Source: Stentor coeruleus | Lineage: Eukaryota; Ciliophora; Heterotrichea; Heterotrichida; Stentoridae | Direction: 5' to 3' | DNA length: 53,760 nucleotides | NCBI GenBank assembly: GCA_001970955.1 | Contig: MPUH01000449.1 | Coordinates: forward strand, 1-53,760 | In this document: positions 10,169 through 20,234 of the stretch, piece after piece | How the letters are laid out: each line of letters opens with the position of its first letter | How positions within the stretch are numbered: position 1 is the first letter of the stretch | Position numbers and translations under genes: made by a program | Notes under the pieces: generated by a model | The model's database searches: none | The model's input: only the letters and a program-made list of their open reading frames with translations | Told to the model about the DNA's origin: nothing

Positions 10169-11614
10169 TTAAATCGTCGTAAGCCTAAGCATAGGCCGAT
10201 TTTTTCCACCAATTTTCGCTTGAAGAGATATCAAATCACAATATATCCCACTACTAATAACACAATTAATCCCTTTACTAAGCCAAGCATTTTCTATAGT
10301 AAACTGATCCTCTTCAAAAAAATCAACCCAATGCGAATCTTTAAAAAACGACCATCTTCCAGGCCCTTCTAAAGCATTAACCCTTTTGATTTTTAATTTT
10401 TCCCCTGTAACACTAGTTTCACACCATTCTAAAAAATTAACAGTTCCTTTACAATACAATTCTACTGATTTTTGACCTGAAAAAAAAGCTGATTCTATCC
10501 TGTTAGAAAATTTTGGAAAATACTCTGAATAATATTTTTCATCACGAGAAAAAGCCCAATACACTCTATTTTTATCTCTCTGCCAAATTTCTTTATTATT
10601 CGCACCTTCAACTTTTAATTTCCCACATCTAATTTTTTCTTTAACTTTCATCTCAGCTTTAGCTAAAGAAATTTTCCTCTCACTTTCAAACCTTTCATCT
10701 TCCCTTATTTTATTAATTTCAATAAGTTTTTCTTCTTCTAATTTCATCAAATTTGCTGTAAGTTCATTTTTCAACTGTTCCTTTAACTTCTCTTCTTCAA
10801 TCATGAATTTTTCTTTTAAACTTTCTCTAAAAATTCTTATCTCTTTTTCTTTCTCCTCTTGTATCCTTTGTGCTTGCATTTCATAATTCAAAGATCTAAG
10901 GTTCATTTTTAACTCACCGTCTTTTCTAAGCATATCTTCTTTTTCCCTTACAGCTTTACTGAGCATTTCTGCATATTCATCTTCTAATTTTGCTTTTTCA
11001 GTTTCGTATTTGTTCATAAAAAACAATTTTTGGTCTTGGATAACTTTAAGTATTTCCTCATGTGTACATTCATAACTTAATTGTGGTTCATTAAGTTCTT
11101 TAAATACATTTACTTGTATAGATTTATTTGGGACAATTAATGGAGGAGGGGGGAAGTTTATAGGGACTTGGGAATTTTTCCGAATATTTTCTTGTATAGG
11201 GAAAACTGGTATATGAGATTTTGATATAACGCTTTTTGTCTGAGAAATCGCTTCTGTTTGTATTTCTGAGGAAAAAAAGTTTATTTTTTGAGGCTCATCT
11301 GTCTTAGATTTTTCAATTCCTCCTGAAATTAGATTTTCAACTGAATATGATTTTCCATGATTGATGTCGAAAATTTTCTGAGGAATTTTACTTGACTCAA
11401 TTGAATCTTCGAGAATTTTGAGTAGGTTTAGATCAGCTTTTAGATGAGTAAAACTATAGGATGTGTTGTCTGTTGGACATTTGACTGAATATCCAACTTT
11501 TTGTGAACTTAGGCAGGTCAAGCAAAATGTATGGTTACAAGGAAAAGTACAAGGTTTACGATTTTGAGAGTAGGGTGTGTTACAAAGAGAACAGAATAAG
11601 TTTGTTTTTTCCAT
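10169..11614 (-). CDS. Paralogous RING, coiled coil, double-WWE protein
   Basis: A 481-residue protein with the same domain order as the gene to its left. The RING has C8, C11, C26, H28, C31, C34, C46 and D49, so it is again C3HC3D. A less ordered linker (about 75-195) contains a proline stretch FPPPPLIVP. A K/E-rich coiled coil covers about 195-345. WWE-like module 1 runs from VYWAFSRDEKYYSEYF to LKIKRVNA, and module 2 from GRWSFFKDSHWVDFFEEDQ to MLRL. The WWE region is the best conserved part between the copies; the linker and coiled coil differ. Both genes face the same way, 206 bp apart, which implies tandem duplication. Role inferred as PAR-reading E3 ligase. Confidence 0.8.
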   Translation of the reverse strand: MEKTNLFCSLCNTPYSQNRKPCTFPCNHTFCLTCLSSQKVGYSVKCPTDNTSYSFTHLKADLNLLKILEDSIESSKIPQKIFDINHGKSYSVENLISGGIEKSKTDEPQKINFFSSEIQTEAISQTKSVISKSHIPVFPIQENIRKNSQVPINFPPPPLIVPNKSIQVNVFKELNEPQLSYECTHEEILKVIQDQKLFFMNKYETEKAKLEDEYAEMLSKAVREKEDMLRKDGELKMNLRSLNYEMQAQRIQEEKEKEIRIFRESLKEKFMIEEEKLKEQLKNELTANLMKLEEEKLIEINKIREDERFESERKISLAKAEMKVKEKIRCGKLKVEGANNKEIWQRDKNRVYWAFSRDEKYYSEYFPKFSNRIESAFFSGQKSVELYCKGTVNFLEWCETSVTGEKLKIKRVNALEGPGRWSFFKDSHWVDFFEEDQFTIENAWLSKGINCVISSGIYCDLISLQAKIGGKNRPMLRLTTI

Positions 11615-12183
11615 TTTCTAAGAAAATATTAAATTTGAAGGGCTTTTTGTCTTGGATTAGGTGTTGGTAGGAATTGTTGTTTGGGATTTTAAGTGGTTTG
11701 TTTTGAGTTTGCTTTTTTTTTTGAGAAAAGTGGATGTGAGAGGGTTTTTGTTGGGAGAAATGGACTGGTTTATTGATTTTTTGAAAATGTTTGAATGTAG
11801 AAAAAAATAAGAAATATGTGTTAAAAATGCAGATTGTTATAATTTTGTTGAGAATTCGATGGTTTTGTATGATGGTTTATTATGTGATATATGGTAATTT
11901 TGACAATGTTTAATAAAATAGTTGTTGTTTAAAATTGAGAGTTTGAGTTATTAAGAAATCTAATAATACACACAAATTTAGACATATTTAAGTATTTATG
12001 CCCTTTTATTAAACACCCTATCCTTTTCATATAAAAAATCATTTAACCTAATATCATCTTAAGCCCTAATAAACTTCATCAAAGTCTCAGCAATAATTTT
12101 CCTTTTTATTTTCTTAATTAATCCTAATACTACACTTTTTATTTATACAATCATCAGTTTAGTTTTTAATAAAACATTAAGTT
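11615..12183. other. Intergenic, no gene seen
   Basis: The left half is G/T-rich on the + strand and the right half (from about 11950) is A/C-rich. No coding signal. Confidence 0.6.
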
Positions 12184-12753
12184 CTAAAGATTTAAAATAG
12201 ACAAATGCGAGGAAACCATAATTCTCTCATAAAATCTAAACCTTTTACGATTCTTAGCAAAACTCAAAATAGGCTCTGGCTTAAAAAACGCTTCTTTATG
12301 TAATTCTGACTTCTCACATCCATGAATAGCACTAGCAAACATAGAACAATTACGTTCATGATTCCCTAAATAACGTCCATAAATCTGATGTTTTTCAAAG
12401 CTTTCATATTCTACCTTTTCTGTTTTTTTTACTTTGCCTCTGTTTTCTTGATCTCTAATATATGATATTTTTTCGTCACGGAATTTTTCTATTATTTGTT
12501 CCTGACTTTTAAAGAGATCTTTTATTTCAGAAATCTGATCAATCAAATATTCTGAAATTTGTTCATTTAAACTTGTATGTGAAGTCCAACTAAGTTCAAG
12601 TTTTTCAGGGATTAGATTTTTTGAAACATTTTCACTGTTTTCTAAAGAGAATTTTTTATGAGAATTTATTTCGGATTTTTGTCTTTTTTTAAGTTTCTGT
12701 CTTGCTTTTTCGAGGAGGTCAACAAGGTTGTTGGTATCATGATGGATCGACAT
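12184..12753 (-). CDS. Small charged protein of unknown function
   Basis: A 189-residue protein starting at the ATG for MSIHHDTNN; the open frame extends ten codons upstream but has no further ATG. It is polar and helical, with a basic segment EKARQKLKKRQKSE near the N-terminus, a likely short coiled coil around residues 75-115, and a basic C-terminus (FAKNRKRFRFYERIM). No family was recognised. Composition and flanks match the other genes, so it is probably real. Confidence 0.6.
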   Translation of the reverse strand: MSIHHDTNNLVDLLEKARQKLKKRQKSEINSHKKFSLENSENVSKNLIPEKLELSWTSHTSLNEQISEYLIDQISEIKDLFKSQEQIIEKFRDEKISYIRDQENRGKVKKTEKVEYESFEKHQIYGRYLGNHERNCSMFASAIHGCEKSELHKEAFFKPEPILSFAKNRKRFRFYERIMVSSHLSILNL

Positions 12754-13251
12754 TTTAATATGATTTATAAGCTTATTAAACAAAAATTTTTAAAAATTAA
12801 GAGGTTTGATTGTTGGAGCAAGAAATTAACAAAATTCATTCCCTTTTCATCATATATTTATATATCATTAAATAATCTTAAAACCGAAAAAAACTAAATC
12901 CAACTCACAACATCGAAAAACTTACAAAAATCTATTTATTCCAGATCATTTTAAAAATTTACCTTTCTAACATTTTACCAGTAAAATTTTATATTTTTTT
13001 CCACAACTTTTCTTCATCAAAATTCTTCTCCCAAACTACCCCTACTCTTTATTCTAAAGCAATACCCTAACCAAGCCGAAAATCTTCTAAAAATCCCACA
13101 AAATATCCTTGAATTTAATCTACCCAAAAATTTTTTTTACATCAAAAAATCATCATCAAAAACTATAAAAAAAATGATAATTCTTATAATAAAACCACAT
13201 AAAACACTGAAACTCCAACATAAATTCTTAATATAGTCACATATACAAAAA
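12754..13251. other. Intergenic, no gene seen
   Basis: Mostly A/C-rich on the + strand with no open frame. It lies between the unknown gene and the tRNA. Confidence 0.6.
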
Positions 13252-13322
13252 TGGTTCTACCGAGAATTGAACTCGGATCTCTGGATTCAAAGTCCAACGT
13301 GCTACCACTACACCATAGAACC
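13252..13322 (-). tRNA. tRNA-Gln (anticodon UUG)
   Basis: A full 71-nt cloverleaf on the minus strand. The acceptor stem is GGTTCTA/TAGAACC with discriminator A. The D arm is GTGT-AGTGGTA-GCAC, the anticodon stem TTGGA/TCCAG, and the anticodon loop CTTTGAA gives TTG in the DNA. The T arm is CCGAG-TTCAATT-CTCGG. There is no intron, and CCA is not encoded. It reads CAA as glutamine. It is not a suppressor reading UAA or UAG, in line with those codons being stops here. Confidence 0.95.
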
Positions 13323-13430
13323 TTCAACCAATACTTCATATATTTCAATATATACAAATCCAAATTATATAATCTTTTTATTATGTTTATATTTGCGATG
13401 ATTAAATAACTAAATCTATTAACCTAAAGA

Positions 13431-13940
13431 TTAAACTGATTCTATAAGGCCACAGTCTGGTCCTAAATACTGCAACTTGCGACATAATAAATTGTTACGG
13501 AAAGTTTCTAGATATAATTCAAGACTCTTACATAATTGGTCAACAACTCCTGAATCTAAATTCCACTGAATCACTTCTCCATTTTCCGTGTTAACAATAA
13601 AATATTCACCCTCAGCATTGCGGGCAAAAGGGATATAACTTGCATTCCAATGTATTGAAACTCTACATAACTCAGCTGATTCTCTTATTTGATTAAGTGA
13701 AAGTGTTATAAAAGTTTCTTGCAAATTTATTCCTCCATTGTGTTGTTTCAACATAAGGCCCACAATTCTATGCATGTTTTCTGGAACTTCATTCAGACCT
13801 TGTGTGGGGACAAAGCCGGGAATTCCAGTTTTTTGCCAATTAACAATATCTTTTACTGCTTGATTGACCTCTTCTGGGCTGATATTTGCACCTCTAGCAC
13901 TACCTCCTTGATCTACAACGAATTTTTTATTCCCTTCCAT
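13431..13940 (-). CDS. SMI1/KNR4 (SUKH) family protein
   Basis: A 169-residue protein from the ATG reading MEGNKKFVVDQ. The three codons upstream begin with TTG and are not taken. The pattern from FVPTQGLNEVPENM through LMLKQHNGGINLQ, SYIPFARNAEGEYFIVN and GEVIQWN to the closing helix LYLETFRNNLL matches the SMI1/KNR4 (SUKH) fold: a Pro before the first helix, NGG, an aromatic-Ile-Pro-Phe strand, and G-x-V-x-x-W. In fungi Knr4 coordinates cell-wall and MAPK signalling; elsewhere SUKH proteins are adaptors or immunity proteins. The function in ciliates is not known to me. It is divergent from the PCID2-like gene to the right. Confidence 0.65.
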   Translation of the reverse strand: MEGNKKFVVDQGGSARGANISPEEVNQAVKDIVNWQKTGIPGFVPTQGLNEVPENMHRIVGLMLKQHNGGINLQETFITLSLNQIRESAELCRVSIHWNASYIPFARNAEGEYFIVNTENGEVIQWNLDSGVVDQLCKSLELYLETFRNNLLCRKLQYLGPDCGLIESV

Positions 13941-14238
13941 TATTTGCAAAAGAAAAAATGCATAGGTTATATGAGAGAAGGTTTTTTGTTAAGGACTTAT
14001 ATTTTTAATTCTTTGCTTATATCAAATTTTAAATTATGGCAAATCTTTTATATTTATTAACAATCCCAAACATCCTACCTAAAATTTATCAGCATAAAAA
14101 TCTAAGATTAAAACATTTAATGTATAAAAAATCAACATACACCCTATAAAAAAACATAAAATTTTCTTGTCAACATCAATAATCCTAGCATATTCCTCAA
14201 TCCAAATTTTATCCAAACTAATTACCCAATTTATAAAA

Positions 14239-15393
14239 ATGGACTATAAAAGGTGGACCCATGAAATTCTCAAATCATTCGTGAACTTCGAAGAATCCCA
14301 AGTAAAAAAACTCCTCTTCCAAGTAAAAATCAATGAAGTGCCACCAAACCAAGCACTCCGTATCGAAGTCGAAAAAATCCTCACAAACGATTTTCAAGTC
14401 ACAGACGGTGATTCTGAACTTTGGGTAAATTTCTTATCCGAGCATCTTGACGCTAAATCCCGTAAACATCAAATATTTCGTCATATGAATCAAGCTTATC
14501 AAGCATTTGTAAAAATCTATAAAGAAGATGATGAAGGGTACAAATATTATCCCCTTATAAAAGATTACTCATCACGTCTTCTAAAAGAAGGTACAAAAGC
14601 TTCAAATATAAAAGAAGTAATAAATTCATATCGAATTCTCTTATCAGCTTGTCAATGTCATAAACCTTTACCATATTCTCAAGTCCTTGGGTTGATATTT
14701 GCTATCAATATATCATGTAAAGCATGTTTCCGACTTAACAATTTGCAACAACTGACGAGTTTGTTAAGAATTATCAACAATGAGAATTCGAAATTCCCAA
14801 AACTAAACAAATACCCAATGGCCCAGCAAGTAGAGTTTAAATTTTATGAAGGGAAATTTTATTTATATGAAAACAACCTTGATATGGCTTATGAAAGTTT
14901 GGTTTATGCTTTTGAGAAATCATATAAAGATAGTTTAAGGAATAAAAAAGTTATATTGAAATACCTTATCCCTTTAAGGATATTACATGGTAAATATCCT
15001 ACTAGAGAACTTTTAGATAAGTATGAATTACAAGAATATATAAGGGTTATTGATGCTATAAAAAATGGACAGGTTAAGGATATGGAGAAAATATTAGAAA
15101 TAAATCAAGTCAAGTATATAAGAAATGGGGTATTGTTAGTTATGGATCTTATTAAACTTTTGTGTTATAGGAACTTTTTTAGAAGGGTTTATAAGATTGT
15201 TAAAAGAAATATTTTAACTTTTGAGGTTATTAAAAGAGCTTTGATTGTTGCGGGGGTACAGGATGTTGATGATTGTAGGGTTTTTGCCATTTTTAATGGG
15301 CTTATATGCTATAAGTGGATGCGAGGACAGGTTAATATGATGACTAAGACTGTGGTTTTTAGAGAACAGAATACATTTCCTAGTGTTAATTAA
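14239..15393 (+). CDS. PCID2/Thp1-like PCI-domain protein
   Basis: A 384-residue protein starting at ATG (MDYKRWTHEIL). The frame extends 24 codons upstream from a TTG inside A/C-rich flank and is not used. TPR-like helices fill the N-terminal two thirds. The C-terminal third (from about 245, YLIPLRILHGKYPTRELL, through LLCYRNFFRRVYKIV to the end) matches the PCI winged-helix region of PCID2/Thp1. The length is close to the family norm of about 400. By family, PCID2 is a subunit of TREX-2, which links transcription to mRNA export at the nuclear pore. Confidence 0.8.
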   Translation: MDYKRWTHEILKSFVNFEESQVKKLLFQVKINEVPPNQALRIEVEKILTNDFQVTDGDSELWVNFLSEHLDAKSRKHQIFRHMNQAYQAFVKIYKEDDEGYKYYPLIKDYSSRLLKEGTKASNIKEVINSYRILLSACQCHKPLPYSQVLGLIFAINISCKACFRLNNLQQLTSLLRIINNENSKFPKLNKYPMAQQVEFKFYEGKFYLYENNLDMAYESLVYAFEKSYKDSLRNKKVILKYLIPLRILHGKYPTRELLDKYELQEYIRVIDAIKNGQVKDMEKILEINQVKYIRNGVLLVMDLIKLLCYRNFFRRVYKIVKRNILTFEVIKRALIVAGVQDVDDCRVFAIFNGLICYKWMRGQVNMMTKTVVFREQNTFPSVN

Positions 15394-16032
15394 TGATAAT
15401 AGGCTTTTTTTTGGAAGTTGTTTGGGTTTTGTGGGTATGGATTTATTGAAGGATTTTTATTTATGATTTTGGATAAGTGTTTTTTTTTTTAATTAGAATA
15501 AAAATGTTTGGCAAGCATAAATTTATTATATCGAAACTTTTTTACTTTGAAAATGGAAAATCTAAAGATAATAAGATTAGAGGAATTTTAAGCTTAAGAG
15601 AAAGGTAGCAGAGGCTGATTTTAGAGGAAAAATTGGAGAGTATTTTGATGAAGAATATAAAAGGATGGTTTGTAGAAAGGGATGAATAAGGATTTTGATA
15701 TTTTGTTGTTGTTTATTTTTATATGAGAAAATTATGATTTTAGGGTTGAGAGGAAACAAAGGTTTTGGTGAAGAGAAGTAGAAATATTTATCCTCATCAA
15801 ATCCGTCGATAATTTTAAACATTTTCTATAAAAGTAATCCTAATAACTAAAACATATCCAAATAAAAATTATCTTCCTAAAACAAGCTAAATATTTCCAA
15901 AATCCAAATTTTAAAAATCCTCCAAAATATTTCAAAATCCATTCCTTATCATAAAAAAAATTTAATCATAACCACAAAAAAATCTTATATCATTCCTCAA
16001 ACTCACCACATGACTAATTAACCTATAACTAT
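15394..16032. other. Convergent intergenic region
   Basis: G/T-rich next to the left gene and A/C-rich from about 15840. Around 15550-15820 both strands are briefly open: 81 codons with an ATG on the minus strand, and 30 charged codons without an ATG on the plus strand. Neither looks convincing enough to call. Confidence 0.5.
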
Positions 16033-17571
16033 CTAATGTTTTTCTGAGTAAAGTTTGTAAATAATAGACACAAAGTTCCCTTTAAACTCCAACTGATACG
16101 AAAGTAAAGTCGAAACACAATCACTAAATGTAATCTTCCCAGTATCAAAAGGGTCAACAATCCTAACCAACCTTTCATTTTCTTCCAATATATCAAGTAT
16201 AGCCAATAACTCAGAATATTGTTTCGTAGTCAAAACCCCACTATTATCTGTATCAATCATAATAAATTTTTCTCTAAAAGGCTCAAGTAACTGATCATGT
16301 CCAGTGACTTGGAACTCTAAAAGCAAATTAACAAAATTATTATAACTCAATGTCGCTTTACCTTGTACCTTTAAATTCCTCGTCAAATTTCTCTCAGCAT
16401 GTTCAGTAAGTAAACTTAAAAGATAATTAGAATCAGCAGGATTGTACATATAATTAACTATGCTTTTCCATTCTTCCTCTTCAAGTTCTCCTTGAGTTTT
16501 TACATTAACCAAATCCTTTACAGCTTTTTCTTGCATATAAGGGAACTTGTTTTTCAAATGGATTTTCAGTAATTGTAATGAAGTTTTTCTTACTTCTTGG
16601 AATACTTTTCTATAATTTTCTTCTATTTGATGTCTTAAGATTTTAGCGAATAACAAAACATCAGGGTCTTCAGCTTCGAATTTTTCTATAGATTTGACTA
16701 TTGCGCTTATCCAATCTTGAATTAAAGATTTAAGCCCATATTTTTGATTTAGGTATGAATACATGTATTCTTCCATAGTTTCTTTAGCTTGATGGGTGTC
16801 GAAGCATTTTTGATCGAATTTCTCTTTAGATATATAGATTTCTTCAATAAACTCTTTAAGTTGTTTTAAAGATAAGTCTTTTACTGAAGAACTTGAACTA
16901 ACTCTATTGACTGGTCTTTTACCTTCTCGAGTTTTTTCCCTTGAAGATTTTGGTGCCGCATAGTTCCCCCCGCTTGAGTCTTTCGATAAACAACTATCAG
17001 CTTTTTCTTTTGAAAGACTTATGATTTTTTGAAGGTATTTTTCGTTTTCTTCTTGAAGTTCATGTAATTGTGCTTCAAGATCCTCAGGTGACTCCATAAT
17101 CCGTTCTTTAAGTTTAGCATTTTCTTCTCTTAAAACCCTTGCTGTGTTTTCTAAAGTTTCAGCAGCTGCTAGAATTTGGTCCATTTCCTTTTTGGTACTT
17201 AGTAACTCATCTTCTAATGCTTGAATTGCTTCATTTGACCCAGAACTTTCTTTAAATATTGCATATTGTTGATTATGGATTTCTGTGAGGATTTTACTTG
17301 CTGCTGGGTCTATAGTTTTTATATAAGCACATAGTTTTTCTTCACACATATTCCAAAGTTTGTATTTGGCTTGAAGAACTTCAGCATGATAGTTTTCTGA
17401 ATGAGTTTTTTGACTTGCTAGATCGGAGAGAACTTGGGAAATGGTTTTTTCAAAAGCTTGAGCGAGGACAGCATCAGCTTCTGGGTGCTTTTTTTTGAAG
17501 ATTATGCGGATTTGGTCGTAGTTGTTTGCTAGGGCTTCTAGATCTTCGGTTTCTAAGCCTGTTTCTTCCAT
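16033..17571 (-). CDS. Coiled-coil protein with degenerate C-terminal EF-hands
   Basis: A 512-residue protein. The N-terminal 110 residues are helical, a coiled coil runs about 115-200, a serine/basic linker follows (205-230), and then helical repeats. A C-terminal EF-hand loop DTDNSGVLTTKQ (440-451) has Asp1, Asp3, Ser5 and Gly6, but Gln instead of Glu at position 12. A second loop-like DPFDTGKITFSD (473-484) is also partial. Calcium binding is therefore plausible but may be weak. The overall shape resembles cytoskeletal or axonemal calcium-sensing proteins, but no specific family was recognised. Ends in TAG. Confidence 0.65.
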   Translation of the reverse strand: MEETGLETEDLEALANNYDQIRIIFKKKHPEADAVLAQAFEKTISQVLSDLASQKTHSENYHAEVLQAKYKLWNMCEEKLCAYIKTIDPAASKILTEIHNQQYAIFKESSGSNEAIQALEDELLSTKKEMDQILAAAETLENTARVLREENAKLKERIMESPEDLEAQLHELQEENEKYLQKIISLSKEKADSCLSKDSSGGNYAAPKSSREKTREGKRPVNRVSSSSSVKDLSLKQLKEFIEEIYISKEKFDQKCFDTHQAKETMEEYMYSYLNQKYGLKSLIQDWISAIVKSIEKFEAEDPDVLLFAKILRHQIEENYRKVFQEVRKTSLQLLKIHLKNKFPYMQEKAVKDLVNVKTQGELEEEEWKSIVNYMYNPADSNYLLSLLTEHAERNLTRNLKVQGKATLSYNNFVNLLLEFQVTGHDQLLEPFREKFIMIDTDNSGVLTTKQYSELLAILDILEENERLVRIVDPFDTGKITFSDCVSTLLSYQLEFKGNFVSIIYKLYSEKH

Positions 17572-18121
17572 TTAATAAGGTTTTAATGATATTTTTAGGT
17601 TTTTATGATTTTTTAAGTTGATTTGATTAGGATTTTTTGTTGTAAATAATAAAAATGCGAGGAAATATAATGGTTTTAGATGTATCATCATAAAAGTAGT
17701 TGCAAAATCTATGTTATCTTTTAAATATATTTTGGGTTAAATAATAATCACTAACAATTATCATAGCCTATAACAACATTTTCTTCTTAGTTATCATCAT
17801 AATATTTATCCTATAACATTAAAAACTCTACATCTTATTATTTTTTTAAACCTAATTTATTGATTATAAAACCTTACACTTAGTTTCATCATAACTCTTA
17901 ATATTTATCTAATAATAAAATCAACAAAATCCATATATTTTCTTTTTAAGCTAACAAAAAAAAAGAATGGATTTTCAAACATTATGAATTAACAGTTGTA
18001 TTATATACAAAATACTTCACTTAAATACTTAACATCTAAAGTCAAAACATATTCATAAACATTCAAAACTTAATGAAATACATGATTTAATATCTTATCT
18101 GTTACTCCAAAACCATATTCC
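17572..18121. other. Intergenic, no gene seen
   Basis: G/T-rich start then A/C-rich from about 17740. No coding frame or RNA gene seen. Confidence 0.6.
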
Positions 18122-18433
18122 TTACAACATCTCTGCATCTTCGGATTTCTCATAAGCCATCAAACTTTTAGCTTCTTTCGAACTTAAATACTTTGAACGC
18201 ATTATCGTCTTTACTTCATTTGACGCATTCCATGAAGCATAAGCCTTAAACATAATGACAATAAGGACAGCTGCAAATATTAATGAAATGATTGTTGTGC
18301 TTATAGGATGAGCTAAGATTATTTCATCTATACTCAAAGCCTTAGCATTTTTCAAATCATCGACGCTTTTCAACTCTAAAGGGTTGCTTTGACCGAATGC
18401 TAAAATGACTAAGACAATCAAAAAGCTAACCAT
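18122..18433 (-). CDS. Small single-pass membrane protein with signal peptide
   Basis: A 103-residue protein. Residues 1-15 (MVSFLIVLVILAFGQ) are a typical signal peptide. A second hydrophobic segment at about 44-63 (ISTTIISLIFAAVLIVIMF) is a transmembrane helix, leaving a short lumenal part and a polar C-terminal tail of about 40 residues. A type I orientation is inferred. No family was recognised. Confidence 0.65.
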   Translation of the reverse strand: MVSFLIVLVILAFGQSNPLELKSVDDLKNAKALSIDEIILAHPISTTIISLIFAAVLIVIMFKAYASWNASNEVKTIMRSKYLSSKEAKSLMAYEKSEDAEML

Positions 18434-18885
18434 ATTGTTAATATTATAAAACGAATAGTTTTGGATTGCTTTGGGGTTTTTTTGGCAATAGGCTTTTGGT
18501 ATATGAAGATAAGAGATTTTAAGAGTAAAGTATTATGATAAGGTTATGATATTGAGATGTGATGATAAGATTGTGGCTTTGTATATATAAAAAAAGGTAG
18601 ATTTAGTGGATGGGAAAATTTTGATTTTTTTTTATGAGGATGATTAAAGGGTTTGATTGTGATTTTTAGAGATTAAATTATGGAGAAATTTATTGATGGG
18701 ATTAGGGTAAGAGTGAGATGTGGTGTATGTTTGAAAAGGTGTATGATTGATGGAAAAAATATGCTAGTTAGAAAGAAAACTTAAAGGCTAAGACTTTGTA
18801 ATATCTACATAATAATTATCCTATAAAAAACACACCTAAATTGAATATTATTTACACTTTCCATAAAAACTACTTTAAATACTTA
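18434..18885. other. Intergenic, no gene seen
   Basis: G/T-rich for about 340 bp, then a short A/C-rich part. No gene evidence. Confidence 0.6.
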
Positions 18886-19677
18886 TCATATGCAAGGCCA
18901 TTCAATACCAATAAAATCATCTTCAAAGTAAATACTTCGACGTCCTTTAACAAGTTCTGACCTAGGTATCAAAAATTTAGGCGAGTGCATCTTTTTCATA
19001 AAACTATTCATGGTATGAAAATACTTAAAAAAATTCCCACTAAAATACCACTCTCCATTAACATTATCAGCAGTTATCGAATAATCCTTATCATAACAAA
19101 TTTTTTCTGAATCATTACTTAACTCTTTAGTCTCCCCATTAACCATAACAATCAATTTAGTCTCATCATAAAAAATTACTTCAACATCAACTCTAGGAAT
19201 TCCATAAATATCATCAACATAAACTTTAGCACCATCAATAATAGCTTTACATAAACGACTATTTGGTAATTCTTGTAATAAAACACCTTTATCATATATA
19301 AATTCTATAGTAAAATTTGTATTTTTCTCTAATTGGATATCTGCAAAATCTAAATTCCCAACGAGGATTAAATCGTTGATGTTGAGGATTTTCATAGATT
19401 TTTTATACCAAATTTCTATATGTTGTGATTTTGGGGAAATGGTGTAAAGGTCGTTTAAGACTGAAACTGGGTTTTGGGAATGAGAAAGTTTAATTAGAAA
19501 AGGGTCATCAGGGTATTTGCTTAGAAGGTGATTGCAAAGTTTTGAAATAGATGTGGATGCCATAGAGATAAGATTTGGATCGTTAGTGTTTAAAAGGTGT
19601 TGAAAACTCCCAAAAAATAGAAGGAAGATTTCTTTGCGATCTGCGGATTTTGAGTTCTGGGGAAAATTTTCCATCAT
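18886..19677 (-). CDS. Hypothetical protein, 263 residues
   Basis: The N-terminal 75 residues are predicted helical (EIFLLFFGSFQHLLN, ISKLCNHLLSKY). The C-terminal part is beta-rich with alternating hydrophobic strands (VDVEVIFYDETKLIVMVNG, GEWYFSGNFF). No known family was recognised. It ends with TGA after WPCI, one of the genes showing that TGA is a stop here. The start is the first of two adjacent ATGs. Confidence 0.6.
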   Translation of the reverse strand: MMENFPQNSKSADRKEIFLLFFGSFQHLLNTNDPNLISMASTSISKLCNHLLSKYPDDPFLIKLSHSQNPVSVLNDLYTISPKSQHIEIWYKKSMKILNINDLILVGNLDFADIQLEKNTNFTIEFIYDKGVLLQELPNSRLCKAIIDGAKVYVDDIYGIPRVDVEVIFYDETKLIVMVNGETKELSNDSEKICYDKDYSITADNVNGEWYFSGNFFKYFHTMNSFMKKMHSPKFLIPRSELVKGRRSIYFEDDFIGIEWPCI

Positions 19678-20234
19678 GATTTTTTTATTATTTTCTAAGT
19701 AAAAGGAAAGTATGAATAGTGTTGTTTTTAGAGTTTTTTTGTGTAGTTAGTTTAAATGGATTTATGATTGAATATGAAATTCCATGCTGAAATAAAATAC
19801 GGCTGTTTGGAGAGTGGGAAATGTTTGGGATTAGATGATGGAAAGTAAGAGATTTTAAGTTAGAATAGTTAGTTTTTTTATATTTTATATTATTGGTATG
19901 GATAAGGTTATGTTTTTGAAACCTGAAGACTTTGAGGGATATTATTTTAAGTCTTAGGTTACTAAGAAAAAATCATGATTTGTTTTTAAAGGATGAAGAG
20001 TTCCTAATTTTATCAACCATAATTTTAATAATCATTCAGTTCTCAGCCACAATTTAATCAAAATCATAATTTAGCACATTTACCACAACATCCAAATAAA
20101 ATTAAATATCATCGCCATAATATCCAACACAAAAACTCAACATAAAAAATAAAATTTCTAAACCTCAAACAAAATCACTTCCCAAACCCAAAAACCCAAA
20201 AAAAAATCCTCCATAAAAATCTTATTTACTTATC
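19678..20234. other. Intergenic, no gene seen
   Basis: The left part (to about 19980) is G/T-rich and the right part (20010-20234) is strongly A/C-rich on the + strand. Confidence 0.6.

Noticed and set aside
15577-15822. 81-codon minus-strand frame with ATG
   Set aside because: No domain, and opposite-strand openness is equally good. Could be chance.
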